DNA of 64,000 nt, from contig NC_079878.1 in assembly GCF_029227915.1 (NCBI RefSeq), forward strand, positions 8,184,001 to 8,248,000, given 5' to 3'. The notes under the pieces were generated by a model. That model had not been told where the DNA came from. It ran no database searches and saw only the letters and a program-made list of their open reading frames with translations. Positions 13,441 through 24,480 of the stretch are shown piece by piece (the stretch's first letter is position 1; every line of letters begins with the position of its first letter). This stretch comes from Hydractinia symbiolongicarpus. Lineage: Eukaryota > Cnidaria > Hydrozoa > Anthoathecata > Hydractiniidae. The translations under genes and the position numbers were made by a program.

Positions 13441-14638
13441 CTACATGCATTGGCGTCTTTCCCAAAAGTCATATCTCATTGTACCCATAATGGTTACGAT
13501 TTGATTGTATACAACAAATGCACGCTTTGCATGTTGACGTGGCTCCTTTCCTCTTGCTTTAACCAAAGCATTGTCGTTGTAACCGCGAAATATCTTCGGA
13601 AACTTTGGAATTGCTGTGGATTTAATTTTATAGCATCTTGTTAGCATGTTCTATAAACATTGATGAACTTTTAGAGAACATAGATCAAAAATAAAAACCA
13701 ATGAGTTCTAAAGCGACACAAAATGATAAGAAAAAATATATACCAATCTGACTTCTTCCATGGCTTTTGTTAGGGCCAAAAGACCAACAGCAATTTGTGA
13801 ATTAAAATCGTGATATTTTTTGTTTCCATTTGCCATTTCGTAATCTTTAATCTGATTTAAGCTCGGAATACTTTGTTTAATTAGCTGCAGGTAGTCCCCT
13901 AATGCTTTTGGATTCTAAAAATGCAATAACCTTTGATAACTAAGGTTGAATTCTTACAATCTATGACTAGGACACAACAGAACCAAAAATCAAGAAAGCG
14001 TTAGTTGATTTAACGTAAAAGTCTGTTTGAAATGTAAATACGAATTAATACTCACTTTCTTTCGACAATCACTAATACCAGCAAATACTCTTGCATTAAG
14101 AAACGAAAACGTATCTTCTTGGTACGTTCCTTCACAGTGTTTCATATGTGTGTTATTTGCTGATGCTTTTATCCCCTAAATTATTTTAAGCAATTTTCTT
14201 ACACCTTCACATTTTTCTTGGTTGCACAGTTCTTCACAAGAAACACAGTTTAAAACGTTTTAAATAGGCCAATATAATCTTACGTAATAGCACTCCATGT
14301 CCTCAATATATTTTGTTAGGACGTCATTTCCAGTCAATCTGTTGGTTAAATTGAAGAGTTGAGTTTGAGCTTCAAGACATGGAGCAGATGCGGCTCTTCT
14401 TTTTCTGCCCAATGAGTTTATGCCATTTCCTGTGTTTGTTGGATATTTGGGTGCTTCATAAGCTTCCTTTGTAAGCAGGAATGTAGTTACTCCAGTAATC
14501 ACTGCCATTGCGACACAAATGGACGATGCCAACACGTAAACTAAATACAAAGCAAGGTATAAGTCGTACATATTTTAATCTCGTTATTGAAACATTTTTT
14601 TGATCTTATGCTAAATTTTTACCTTTCACGTCCTTCAT
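13441..14638 (-). CDS. Unrecognised secreted or type II membrane protein, multi-exon
   Basis: This minus-strand model has five exons: 14638-14623, 14540-14284, 14175-14056, 13914-13744 and 13650-13441, with a TAG stop at 13441-13443. It predicts about 257 residues. The introns have GT..AG ends and lengths of 82, 108, 141, 93 bases; the last three are phase 0 and stay in frame throughout. Starting instead at the ATG at 14571 without the first intron gives 262 residues. I prefer 14638 because it gives a short charged start (MKDVK) before a hydrophobic segment of about 20 residues, a signal anchor or signal peptide. A dibasic GRKRR site follows at about residue 50, a candidate furin site. Seven cysteines, mostly after it, suggest an extracellular fold. 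I recognise no known domain; it could be a lineage-specific secreted factor. Confidence 0.65.
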
Positions 14639-14732
14639 ATTTGTAGATTGTAATAAAAAAGTAAAAGATTTAAATCTTAACTCTTGTTCAGTTTGCAGCA
14701 AATTCCGAATGTCCGGGCTTATGCCTTGGGCG

Positions 14733-14742
14733 GTTATTTAAA
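14733..14742 (-). promoter_or_regulatory. TATA-like box upstream of the 13.4-14.6 kb gene
   Basis: On the minus strand the sequence reads TTTAAATAAC about 95 bases before the preferred start codon at 14638. The spacing would allow a transcription start about 65 bases upstream of the ATG. Such AT-rich words are common in this DNA, so the call is weak. Confidence 0.3.
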
Positions 14743-14749
14743 GGCAAGA

Positions 14750-17371
14750 GAAGAGGGAAAATCTGAGACCAAAACAAATTTTTGTTACATCCTTTAGTAG
14801 CGTTTCAGCAAGAGAAATTACCTTGTTGCTGAAAGCAATTGCCCTCTATCGGGCGTAAATGATAACACATTTTGTCAATAAGTGAGAAGATGACATAAAT
14901 TATCATAATTAAAGTAAAGCCAATAAGATCGACATCACATGATAAAGTTTTGTTTCTTGCAGTTACTGTCATCGACAAAAGTGTATGTGTCTATTTTCTA
15001 ATAATTATAATTTAAGTAACATCATTGTTCTTCCTATTTTAAACAATAATGTACAAAACATTTATTTATATATTCTAAGAAAATAAAGTTTTAATGTAAT
15101 AATGTTTTAAAAGCGAAACTATTTATTTGTGAACAGTTCCCAAAATAAATTATTTACATTTTGTCAGAAACTTCGTTTCTTTTTTGCAAACATGCTAACC
15201 TAATCAGACTTGATGAGATAGCACATCTTCTGGGGAAAAGTAACTATATTAGCTAACTCAGCCTAATAAAGAAGGTAGACTTGGAATATGTTAAAAGCTA
15301 ATAGGCTGTTGCTCACAAACTTCACAATGATCAATTTAACGTCCGCATCTGAGTAAAAGAAATATTCTCGAAAAAACGCTCATGTTTAAACCCGGTTAAT
15401 GTTAATAAACGCCCTTCCAAATAATCGGTCATACTCGAATAAACGTCTAAAGTGGGATTACGCGTGTGGGCGTTTCATTGACAAAGCTAAATTATTGGGT
15501 CTAAACACACTAGAAGTTTTTTAACGTTTTTGGGCTCTTACACGCATTCCGTTGTGTGTTAATTCTAAACACTGAGTTCTTCCACAACAACTTCCGTATA
15601 TAACTACAATTCTTACACTTCTGCGATGTTTCGCATAAAAACGCAGATTCTAAGAATTAATATTTGAGATGATTAACAAAAGAGCAATTTATGCGGTAAA
15701 CATATCAATTTCAGAACAGGGTTTAATTTGTTGCTTTCTTGTACAGGTTACATACTCCTTAGATGTATTTAGCTACCTTTTTTAACTGGTACTAATGAGC
15801 CGTATATGCAATAAATAACTTCAAAAAGACTTTATCGCGCCTAATTTGACCTTGATTGGCTGAAAAAGAAACTTTCAACAAAGTCCCAATGGCCTGAACT
15901 GTAAAACTTCCATACAAGTTATAATAGAGTTGTTCTGGACACTAATTTATATTTCTAAGCCATTTTCACACCGTTTTTGAATTTGGGTTGTAAAAGTATG
16001 GACGACCTTGACATAATTTTTAAAGAGGGTCACTCCAAAATAATCAGTGCTAGTAGATTTGGGATAACGAATGTTGCAAAGCCAGTTTATGCACATATAA
16101 TCAGCGAAAGTTTAAGTTGAGAAAGTCAAAATTTCACCTATACTAACATTTTTATATTTCTAGAAGCCTACATAGGCAGGTCAAATAACAGGACAAATTG
16201 CCGGTCATATACCGTGTCAAATTCCAACGTGGAATAGTAAGAACAGGGAATATTTTCTCTGTTTGTTTTTTTAAAGCATGTTACAAGCTTTAAGCGCTAT
16301 TTCATCAACAACAAAATATAAGCTAAAGGAAGACTAGAATTTTTTTGCACCACACCCAACGAAATTGCAACTATTACTTTTATGTTGAAAGTTAATGTAC
16401 ATTTTGCTGAATAAACAGATTTTTCGTTCTCCTCTCAACAGTTAACATCAGTTGTAACAAACGAAAAATTCGTCACACTGTAAATCCACAAAAGTTAAGA
16501 AATGGTTAAAACATTTTCGGTCATTTTCGGGTACAGAACATGCCAAAGTAATTTGATATAATTTTTGCTTTCATAAAAATTTGTGTTTCATCAGGCTATA
16601 TTTACTCGTCGGCACCTAAAATATAACGTAGAAACTGAAGAAATCTGAAACTGACAGTTATGCATGATTACACATTTTTTCAGAACTTGAATTCCCGAAA
16701 TGTCTCTCACGAGAAAAACTACATTAATCTTCTTCGAAGCAGTTGAAAATGAAGGACATGGTTTCTCCTACATTTTTATACACACCGAATTATCTATGGA
16801 AATATTTGCTTGGCGAAATTTCATTGCAATATAGTATTCCCAGAAAAATATATATATCGACTATAAATATTCCATGTATTACAAGCTATGAAAAACACAA
16901 TAATTCATTATACTTACCAGGAACTTTGGATCTAAATAGATCTAGCACGTTGGGGAAACCACCCCATTGGTTGTTTGTTTATTTAATTTTCTTGTACACA
17001 CATAACGGAGATAAATAAACAAATAACGTAATAGCACGTGTCATAACTTTTAAACATTATTTGTGAAAACAGGAATAGCGACATAATTCTTTTCACACCT
17101 TTGATGTAGGTAAATGTAAAAACGCCAATTTTGACATGAAAGAGATGGGAAATTTATATAGTTTAAATGAAATATGCACCTAAAAGTATTCCTGTTGTTT
17201 TGTATCGTTGGGTGTTAAACCGTTAAACTCCGAACACAACTATTGTTGACACAGGCAGAATAAAGTTATAATTTGCACACACTTTGTGATATCTAAATTG
17301 AGGCCTTTTTCCAGCGTTTTCCTGTTTCATTCATCGTTTAAAACTTGTAGCTGTTTAATGACCATAGATTC
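14750..17371. other. No gene recognised; possible transposon end fragment
   Basis: The sequence around 15370-15480 has repeated AATAAACGCCC/ACGTC-type words like the ends of Tigger-type MITEs elsewhere in the window, but no second end can be paired. The ORF at 16743-17018 has no motif or splice support. Confidence 0.45.
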
Positions 17372-18415
17372 TCGTGGATATTTTGATTTTTTCAAAACGT
17401 TTTTCAGCGTCTAAGGTTATTTAGATTGTAAGAACTGCTGAGTTGCGTTTCTGCGGTTTTATTATCATACCACGTTTAGGACCACTAATGCTATTTAGGT
17501 ACATAAAATCACGCATTGTATAAAAATTAGTTATTGCTCAATAATTTAAATTGCTTTTTATTTTATCCTGCCATAACGATGTTTAAAGGTAAAGTAGATA
17601 TTAATACGCTTCTGTGAGTGCTTATGTGAGTTCACGGTACTAAAATCACGGGTCACTTTCATGTATTGTGTCTTCAAATCGTGACTTTACGCTAAAAGTT
17701 AAAAAAAATTGCCATACTGGGGTTTATTTGTTGTTTATTATAAAGCCGTACGGGGTATTTATTGTTAAAGGAGAGGCGCACAGAAAGTATTTTGTGGCAG
17801 CCAGAAAAAAAAATATAAAGTTAGAGAAAATTTATTTTTCAGTTTTTAGTTCCTTTCAAGCAAAATATTACGAGCTTCGAACGATAAAGTTTGTTATGAT
17901 GAGATGGCGCCACATTTGAATAAATATGCAGACCAGAAACATTCAACAACAAATCTATTCTTTCTTTATCTTTGCTGACAAAATAAATATCAATTTGTTC
18001 AGTACGTTCAGCCATGGAGGTGAAAGTTAAGAAGGATAGATTGAACTCTTTTGTTTCTATTGAAATCATCCGTGATGCCATCAGTTGCAAATCTTCTCGT
18101 GTTGTCATTTTAAATTCTAGCGCGTGTCAGTTTTGGTAACTTTCATTGGGCAAGAAAACAATCAAATGTTAAAAGCCATAACGTTACGTAATTGATTAGC
18201 GGACCAAACAATAGTTCATTTCAAAATGGCTAATATGTGTTTTGTGTATCAGCAGAATCAAAGAAATGGAAATAGGTCTAACTAAAATTTTAATATTTTT
18301 CGAATCCATTAATAAAATTACATCGTTTAAGAAGACAAATAACTATAACTTAACGTTTTGACTCACTCTTGACTCACAAATTTATCATGCTAAGTTTTAG
18401 TAAACCTTTGAATCT
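17372..18415. repeat. Interspersed repeat R1, copy B (uninterrupted)
   Basis: This copy matches 1-893 and 3274-3415 in order and orientation, with the two halves joined near 18268. It is therefore the empty-site counterpart of the insertion in copy A. The sequence is lightly diverged, with small indels such as a missing GTTAAA-rich segment near 17700. It ends about 350 bases before the Polinton-type ORF at 18770. Confidence 0.8.
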
Positions 18416-18769
18416 AGTATAGGGGGTCATGATGTACACACTTTGTCAAAAAACTCGGTCAAACCCTCCTAAAAAATATCATACAAAATTTCACTTCTGA
18501 CATCACAACTTTTCGTCACGCTTTATTGCAGAACATCCCGCTGATCATCAGCAAAAATCCACTGATCATCAATGCATGTGCAGTAAAGCTTAGTGCTATC
18601 ATACGCAAGTGGAGTAAATCCCCCATCGTGCGGTGCTTAGTCGTGGAATTCAAACGTAAGTCCCTAACAAATGAGCAAGTGGGGTAGAGGGAAATTCCCA
18701 GCTTGCTCCACAAAAAATTGAGCAAATGCCAGAGCACACATTTTTCAAAAAACCGAGTATATAACAAAG

Positions 18770-19285
18770 ATGAGTTGGTTTAAGAATGCCATCAGCAAAC
18801 TGTATAGCACCGTGTCGGCACCAATGGCAGCAACTCGCGACGCCTTTGCCGACCGACTACAGAGTGTGCGGGAAACTGTTTCCTTCTACTACAACAAGGC
18901 AAGGGAACAAATTTCGGGAGGGACAACGCTTAATGACGAGATTGAACAGGAGGCAAGGGAGGATCACGCGGAGGATATTGAATATCAGGGTATTGAAGAC
19001 GATATCCAGATGCTGGAGGATGGAAATAAGATCAAAACATGGTGGTTCAACAAGCATTTAAATCAATCCCTGAAGGACGCCATTGTGCTAAATATTACGT
19101 CACATATAGAAATGCGCGTTAAGGTTGTGTATCGTTTTGGTTGTGAAATTTACAAGGGTGGAGGTGGCGTGTCTATTTACGGCAAAACTATGGGCTCCAG
19201 GTCGTCGTCAAGTATAGCCGAAATCGAAGGGTTCATTGAAGAATGCAAAATAAAGCGTCTCGATCTGGAAGATTATGAGTTATGA
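18770..19285 (+). CDS. Polinton-type element ORF, function unknown (171 aa)
   Basis: An intact ORF of 171 codons starts at ATG 18770, 10-15 bases after a TATA-like TATATAAC. It has a basic, amphipathic N-terminal part (MSWFKNAISKLY...), an acidic middle at about residues 55-90 (many Glu/Asp) and a Gly-rich turn GGGGVSIYG near residue 130. I recognise no enzyme motif. It ends GATTATGAGTTATGA, and the next ORF starts inside that word at 19275, so the two overlap by 11 bases. That compact layout is typical of viruses and virus-like elements and unlike the intron-rich host genes nearby. Codon use is less AT-rich than its surroundings. It sits directly upstream of the polymerase remnant. Confidence 0.55.
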   Translation: MSWFKNAISKLYSTVSAPMAATRDAFADRLQSVRETVSFYYNKAREQISGGTTLNDEIEQEAREDHAEDIEYQGIEDDIQMLEDGNKIKTWWFNKHLNQSLKDAIVLNITSHIEMRVKVVYRFGCEIYKGGGGVSIYGKTMGSRSSSSIAEIEGFIEECKIKRLDLEDYEL

Positions 19286-19490
19286 GACAAAGGCTTATTT
19301 ACCACCTGTTAGGACCACCGAGACCCCGGAGGCATGTGAGGGAAAAAATTTTTTTGATCACGTACAAATGAAGGTGATAAGCACGCGTGAATTCCTCTTG
19401 GGATGCAGCCCTCTCCCAGATTGGTTGCAAAAAAGTTGTATTTACGCCATGGATGCTGAAGATGCCAGAACGGACAACTTATGCTTCTGA
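19275..19490 (+). CDS. Short Polinton-type ORF overlapping the previous one (71 aa)
   Basis: The ORF begins at an ATG that overlaps the stop of the 18770 ORF and ends at TGA 19488-19490. No domain is recognised. It has Cys and Trp residues (CSPLPDWLQKSC) that suggest real coding ancestry. It may be the decayed start of a longer protein, because the next 130 bases hold only a broken frame before the polymerase remnant. I treat it as part of the element and not as a host gene. Confidence 0.35.
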   Translation: MSYETKAYLPPVRTTETPEACEGKNFFDHVQMKVISTREFLLGCSPLPDWLQKSCIYAMDAEDARTDNLCF

Positions 19491-19630
19491 AGATGTCTTG
19501 CGGTAAAGAAGAGGGCAGACGTAGTACAGGGAACAGAACGACTAACAAAAACAGACCTCGCCCTAACCCGAGATTACTACGAAAACCCTAGCTCAAGCGT
19601 AAGGACATGTGACCCACAAGTCTGGTCGAT

Positions 19631-21845
19631 TTGGAGGGCGATTCCAAAAAATTCAAGGTCAACATCAGAGTCTTTGAACCCAAGAAAAACTCCGAGAGGG
19701 CACCATTCTGGCTTGTCTATGGTCAAAAGCGATACAAAAGAGGTTTAGATAGCATCAATCTTGGTATGCTGGACGGGCACTGTTTCTATATCAAGGATTT
19801 AGATGTGCTGGCCCAACAGAAATGAGAATGTAAGGTATGCAAAAAACTTTTTACCAAAAGCAACCACCTCACGCGGCATAAGATGAACGAATGCGAGGAT
19901 GTCAAGACGACGATTATGTGCAAGGGGGGGAGGTCAAACGTATGCCGAGCAGTGGCGAAAAGGTCTTTTACGATGAGGGGTATAGCTACGATGCCCCAAA
20001 ATGAATGGGATACATGTCAAAGCAAATCGGAAGACATATTCATCATGCCCTATGTGGTCATGGTGGTGAACGTGTTTTCGTAATGGCAAAAAGGAATCTA
20101 AGGTTGATGGCTATGAATCTATTTCAAAGACTGTATACGAGTACAATGGTTGTAAGTGGAACGGATGCCCCTGTCTGTCCGAGAGAACCAAAGCCGACAA
20201 GACTCATTACACTGCAACCCAGTCTAAGAAAATGATGATACGGGAACAGGGCTATAACCTCGTCACGGCTTGGAAATGTGAAAAACCACCCAAAATCAAG
20301 AGGTACTTTAAGAAGGAGTTCAAACCAAATCCTCAATACCTGGTATTTGATTTCGAAGCCCTCCTATTACCTTTAAATTACCAGCAAACCTCTGATCTAA
20401 CATACCTTTCGAGACATGTTACTATAAGCGCTGGTATTGCCGATAGTTTGAATGGAGACGCGACGTTCATAGAGCACGAAAATCCCAAGATCCTGGGTAA
20501 ACAGTTTGTGGAGGAACTGGAAAAGAGGCATGCCATCATTGTGCAAGAGGTCGAGAGAATGTACACAAAGCCTGACGACTTTGACATGCTCTCCAAAAAG
20601 AATCAAGAGTTGTGGAACGAGTGGGTAAATCAAGTAGCTGTAATAGGGTATAATTCTGGCAAGTACGACATCAACCTGATCAAGCGGTATTTTGTCAAAA
20701 AGATTGCACAAGACGATAAGACTAGGGTATCGAAAAAAGATAACTACTACATGTTTCTCACCACATCGAGGTTTAAATTTCTAGATATCAAAAATTTCCT
20801 TGCTCCCGGTCTAAGCTATGACGGTTGGTGCAAGTCGTTGGAATGTAAGCTCGAAAAGATCGTGTTTCCGTATGAATGGTTGACGAGCCACGAGAAGTTG
20901 AAACATGCTGGACCTGTTGAGCATAAGGATTTTTATAGCCGGCTAAGTGGGAAAAACACACTATCGCGCGAAAAGTACGAGACATTCTGCGCTGAGTTTT
21001 ACAGGCGAGGCTGCGTCACCATGATGGACTGATTGCGTGAGTACAACTTAGCCGATGTGGAAGCGTTCATTGAAGCCATAGACAAGACGAGGTTGCAGTA
21101 TTTGGATGACGAGATAGATATTCTGAAGGACGCGGTTAGCATTCCGGGCGTGTCGATGCGCTACGTATTGAACAAGTCTCTACTGTTGAACCCCAAGCTA
21201 GAGCTATACGCTCAGGGAGAGCCATGCAGGCATAGGTGTAAGGACTCTTGTTATAGCAAGACTTGTAAGGCCTGCAAGGAGGTACGGAAAACATGTGAAA
21301 AATGTACCAGGAATGAGGCCTACGACTTTTTGCGGACAGGGATGGTGGGTGGTCCCGCGATCGTCTTCTGTAGATACCACAAACGAGACGTGACCGGTAT
21401 CAGATCTCACGTGTACAGTGGACCCTGTAAGTGTAAGACCATTCTAGGGTATGATGCAAATATGCTCCATCCGAGTACCTTGATGAAAGACTTTCTCTGT
21501 GGGAAGGAACAGTTGATCAAGGTGGCCACACCGACGTCAACACATCACTTGAGCCACTGGCGCAAGGTGTGGTGGATGGGTCGTTGTTTGGGTTTGCCCA
21601 GGTTGATTCGAGGTACCTGAAAATCTGCGCGAAAAGTGTAGTGAAATGGCTCCCCTGTTTGTCATCAAGCAGATATCTAATGATCAAATCCCCGAGCACA
21701 TGCACGATTACTTAAAAACCAGGTGTTGCAAGCGTGTTCTGGGTACACGTAACCTTCTGGGGTTTTAAAAGCCGAAAAAATCCTACTGTATACCCCTGTG
21801 CTAAAATGGTACCTTTACCATTGGCCTGAAAGTGACTGCCTTTTA
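19631..21845 (+). pseudogene. Protein-primed family B DNA polymerase (pPolB), broken and truncated
   Basis: Parts of a Polinton/Maverick-type polymerase in order: an N-terminal segment (19631-19825); a zinc-finger-like C..C...H...C stretch (about 19832-19900); a Cys-rich GCKWNGCPC region readable in another frame near 20150-20180; the exonuclease domain with FDFEALL (DxE, near 20350) and IGYNSGKYDINLI (NxxxxD, near 20643); and the palm start GYDANMLHPSTL (motif A, near 21450). Two in-frame TGA codons (19826-19828 and 21030-21032) and at least three frameshifts break it. Readable sequence stops near 21845, before the expected KxxxNSxYG and DTD motifs, so it lacks the rest of the catalytic palm. 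Family knowledge says the enzyme copies the element from a protein primer; this copy cannot. Confidence 0.85.
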
Positions 21846-21887
21846 CCGGAATGACCGGAATGACTAAATTTCACCAATTTTCTTTTT

Positions 21888-22140
21888 GTATATGCATTGC
21901 TAACGTCAGCAACCTATTTTTCCATTTTTCTCTTGCCATAGTGGATTATTTCACGGGCTATATCGACATCTATTCAGTAATACGCTAGGTGTGTCTGCCT
22001 GTCAGGCAAAGTGGATGTCTTCATTTTCCTTTGATGTTCCCAAAAATGCATGTCTAATATGTTAAATTTTCTGACGTTACGACGCAACGATAATAACACT
22101 TCTTTAACCTCAATATCCTATACTAGCCGGGAAACCCGGG
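21888..22140 (+). mobile_element. Helitron-like fragments, end to end
   Basis: A 3' end reading AGTGGATTATTTCACGGGC is followed directly by a 5'-end-like CAGTAATACGCTAGGTGTGT and about 120 bases matching 61170-61330 (for example TGTTAAATTTTCTGACGTTA). The first part matches the tails of the other copies at 24190 and 61890. No protein is encoded. Confidence 0.6.
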
Positions 22141-22880
22141 TTAAGCAATAGGTCAAGGTGTCACCATGCATTGAACGCCCTGAGGAGTGCCTAATAAGAG
22201 TCGTAAACTGTGCCACACGGTGAGGTGGGTGCTTTAGTACAGGTATGCCGTATGCCGTAAATCAAGTAAAGCGCATACACCATTCTAGTGTTGCAACTGT
22301 CACATATTTTTCAAAAAGTAACTTTCCCGCAACAAAAGCTGAAATAAAAACAGAGTTTACAAACCGTTGTTACTCCGTCATAGCAAAAACAATTAGTCAA
22401 TATTATTTTATTTTGCGGAATAAGTTTCAGTAAACGTTAAAAAATTAATCGTGACATCGGGCTAAGCGTTTAGTACAGTTAAACAGAGTTGAAAGGCGTG
22501 TAGGGACAATACCCTTTTGAAAACACTTTCTCGCAGACTCTGTTTAAATAGAAACACAAGAAACAGTCCATTACCAACACGGGGTTGAGCGGTTAGTCCA
22601 GGTAAACAGTACTGTTAAACCACGACACACATTCACCTAGGCGTAACCCCTTTTAGTACAGGCAAACAACATCGCACATGCGCCTAGGCGTAACAGCCTT
22701 TTCAAAAAAACAGTCCAATGTTAACACTGAGCTTAGCGCTTAGTACAAATAAAATGTGGCGCACGTGCTTATAAGCTTAATAGCTTTTTCCAGAATACTT
22801 CAGTTTAAATTAATACATAGGAAACAGACCGACGTTTAACAACACGAGATAGGCACATAGCATAGGTACTCCATGTCTCA
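22140..22880 (+). repeat. Degenerate array of a unit of about 120-150 bases
   Basis: The words GCTTAGCGNTTAGTACAG plus GTAAACAG, then CGCCTAGGCGTAAC, then CTTTTCAAAA and AAACAGTCCAN recur in the same order around 22190-22250, 22455-22560, 22585-22660, 22655-22720 and 22725-22850. Identity is modest and spacing varies. It looks like a decayed satellite or the internal repeat of a transposon. The ORF at 22245-22433 is a by-product. Confidence 0.5.
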
Positions 22881-23484
22881 TTAATAATCTTTTGACTTTT
22901 GCTAAAGTTTATATTGCATTAAAGTTGTAGCTAACTACTTAATTGCATTTAGTATGAAAAAGATTACTGCAGCCAACTGTATTTGCTTATACTTTTACAT
23001 TTTAGCTAGGGGTGTCTAACCCCAGTCACAACCAAGTAAAAATCAGATTGGCGAAGATAACACAAAAATTTAGAAATGTTAGCTAACATCTACGTTGGTA
23101 TCCAGAATCTTAAAATTGGTTTTGTTTAAGAATAATATATGGCTAGAGAACGTGACAGTAAGAGGCATAAAACTAATACAAAGATTTAGGTGGCTGAATA
23201 GGTAGCATAGCTAGCTAGATAACTATAAAGTATAGGTGAATAAACATGTAAACAAAAAGAAGAATACCTGAAAGTAGTTTTAAAAGAAACTGCAATCTTG
23301 TTAGAATACAAATAGAAGTATGAGAAAGAAAAAATAAAGCAAACAGTTAAGAAACTTTTGTTTGTCCAGCACTGAGTTGGTTCAATCTGCTTGCCAAATT
23401 TCGGACTGATAACGTAAAAACCGTTGCTAAGAAATATAAAGAGCTTTAGTTTCTGATTGGTCATTTATATAAAACTCCGCTCCT

Positions 23485-23625
23485 CATTGGACCAGCGAGA
23501 AACCGGCCCTGTGCCAGCGGGGGCCCGACGGGTTTTCGTCCCCGCGCTAGCGGGCTAGTATTTCGTGCGTGGTTAACACAAGTCGCTTTTGACGCACGAT
23601 CAGACAAACGACGGCTATTATTATA
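23485..23625 (-). mobile_element. Short GC-rich Helitron-like or MITE element
   Basis: On the minus strand the segment begins TCTATAATAATAGCCGTCG, very like the 5' start of the Helitron-like element at 61164. It passes through a local GC-rich block (CCCGCTAGCGCGGGGACG) that can fold on itself, and ends near 23485. The GC-rich block stands out sharply from its surroundings. No coding content. Confidence 0.4.
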
Positions 23626-23629
23626 GAGA

Positions 23630-24190
23630 TTAAATTAATGAAGCCATTACAGTGCACCTAAAATTTTGAGGCCAAATAACTTGGAAATGAGGTGGTGATG
23701 TCGATGATTTTTCACCGCGTGGGTAACTAGGGACCACCTAGGACCAATTTGGGTAATTTTCTCAAACCTGGTTCCCCGAATCCGTTTCGGAATGGACGGG
23801 TTGATGACGTCATCAAAAAACCTTAAGCCCCAATATCTCTGCAACCGTTTGTCAAAAGTTCATGATTCTGTACATGTTCTTGAACATCGTTTCAAAGTCT
23901 ATACGATGAAGGCAACAGGTATACAAATTTCTATAAATAATTTTTTTTGTTTTGACGGGCCATTGGTGATGTCAGCAAAATCTTTAAAGCCTCATATCTC
24001 ATTAACCGTTTTTCAAAAGCATATGATCATATACATTTTCTTGATCAGCAGTTTAAGCTCTACACAATAAAGACAACGTGAAAACAGGGTTCTAATTTAT
24101 TTTTTTGGATGGGTTGCTGACGTCATCACAATTCAATTGACGTGTTTTTTATCCTTCTTCAGTGGATTTTTCCACGAGCTTTATCGACTG
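23630..24190 (+). mobile_element. Non-autonomous Helitron-like element, copy 1
   Basis: The order of shared words is the same as in 61325-61890: GAGGCCAAATAACTT, GAGGTGGTGA, ATGACGTCAT, CGTTTGTCAAAAG, GATCAGCAGTTTAAGCTCTA, and the tail GTGGATTTTTCCACGAGC with TTTATCGACTG. The tail is a hairpin followed by about 12 bases, the layout of a Helitron 3' end, although this copy ends CTGT and not CTAG. No protein is encoded. Confidence 0.65.
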
Positions 24191-24480
24191 TTTTTTTTAT
24201 ATATTACAGGAGCAGCAGCACTAACCCCAGCAGCAGAATATTTTAATTTACCGTTGTTTGAAGATATTCCTACTAAACACGGCTATTTTGCAGGACAATT
24301 TTTAGTGATAATTGATAGAAGACAATCAAAAGGTATTTGAAAAAAAATTAGAAAAGACAGTACGAAATGACAGTGACCTTTCAGTTGCATGTAAAAACAA
24401 TTATTCTTGTATGAACTAAATATGGGTAGGAAGAAGTACGTGTATAATGGGCACATGTGGGGCTCAGGGAAAAGGAGAAG
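24191..24480 (+). pseudogene. Polinton-like remnant C, left of the Penelope insertion
   Basis: A short open stretch (about 24205-24340) encodes AAALTPAAEYFNLPLFED and ends at a stop. It runs towards the 24481-26319 insertion, and element-like coding resumes on the other side. The fragment is too short to name. It is placed with remnant C because removal of the inserted element joins it to the 26320-27200 segment. Confidence 0.4.

Noticed and set aside
16743-17018. 91-codon plus-strand ORF
   Set aside because: AT-rich random composition, no domain, no splice context.
19826-21032. In-frame TGA codons in the polymerase, considered as recoding of TGA
   Set aside because: Frameshifts occur in the same gene and other genes in the window use TGA or TAA normally, so decay is the simpler reading.
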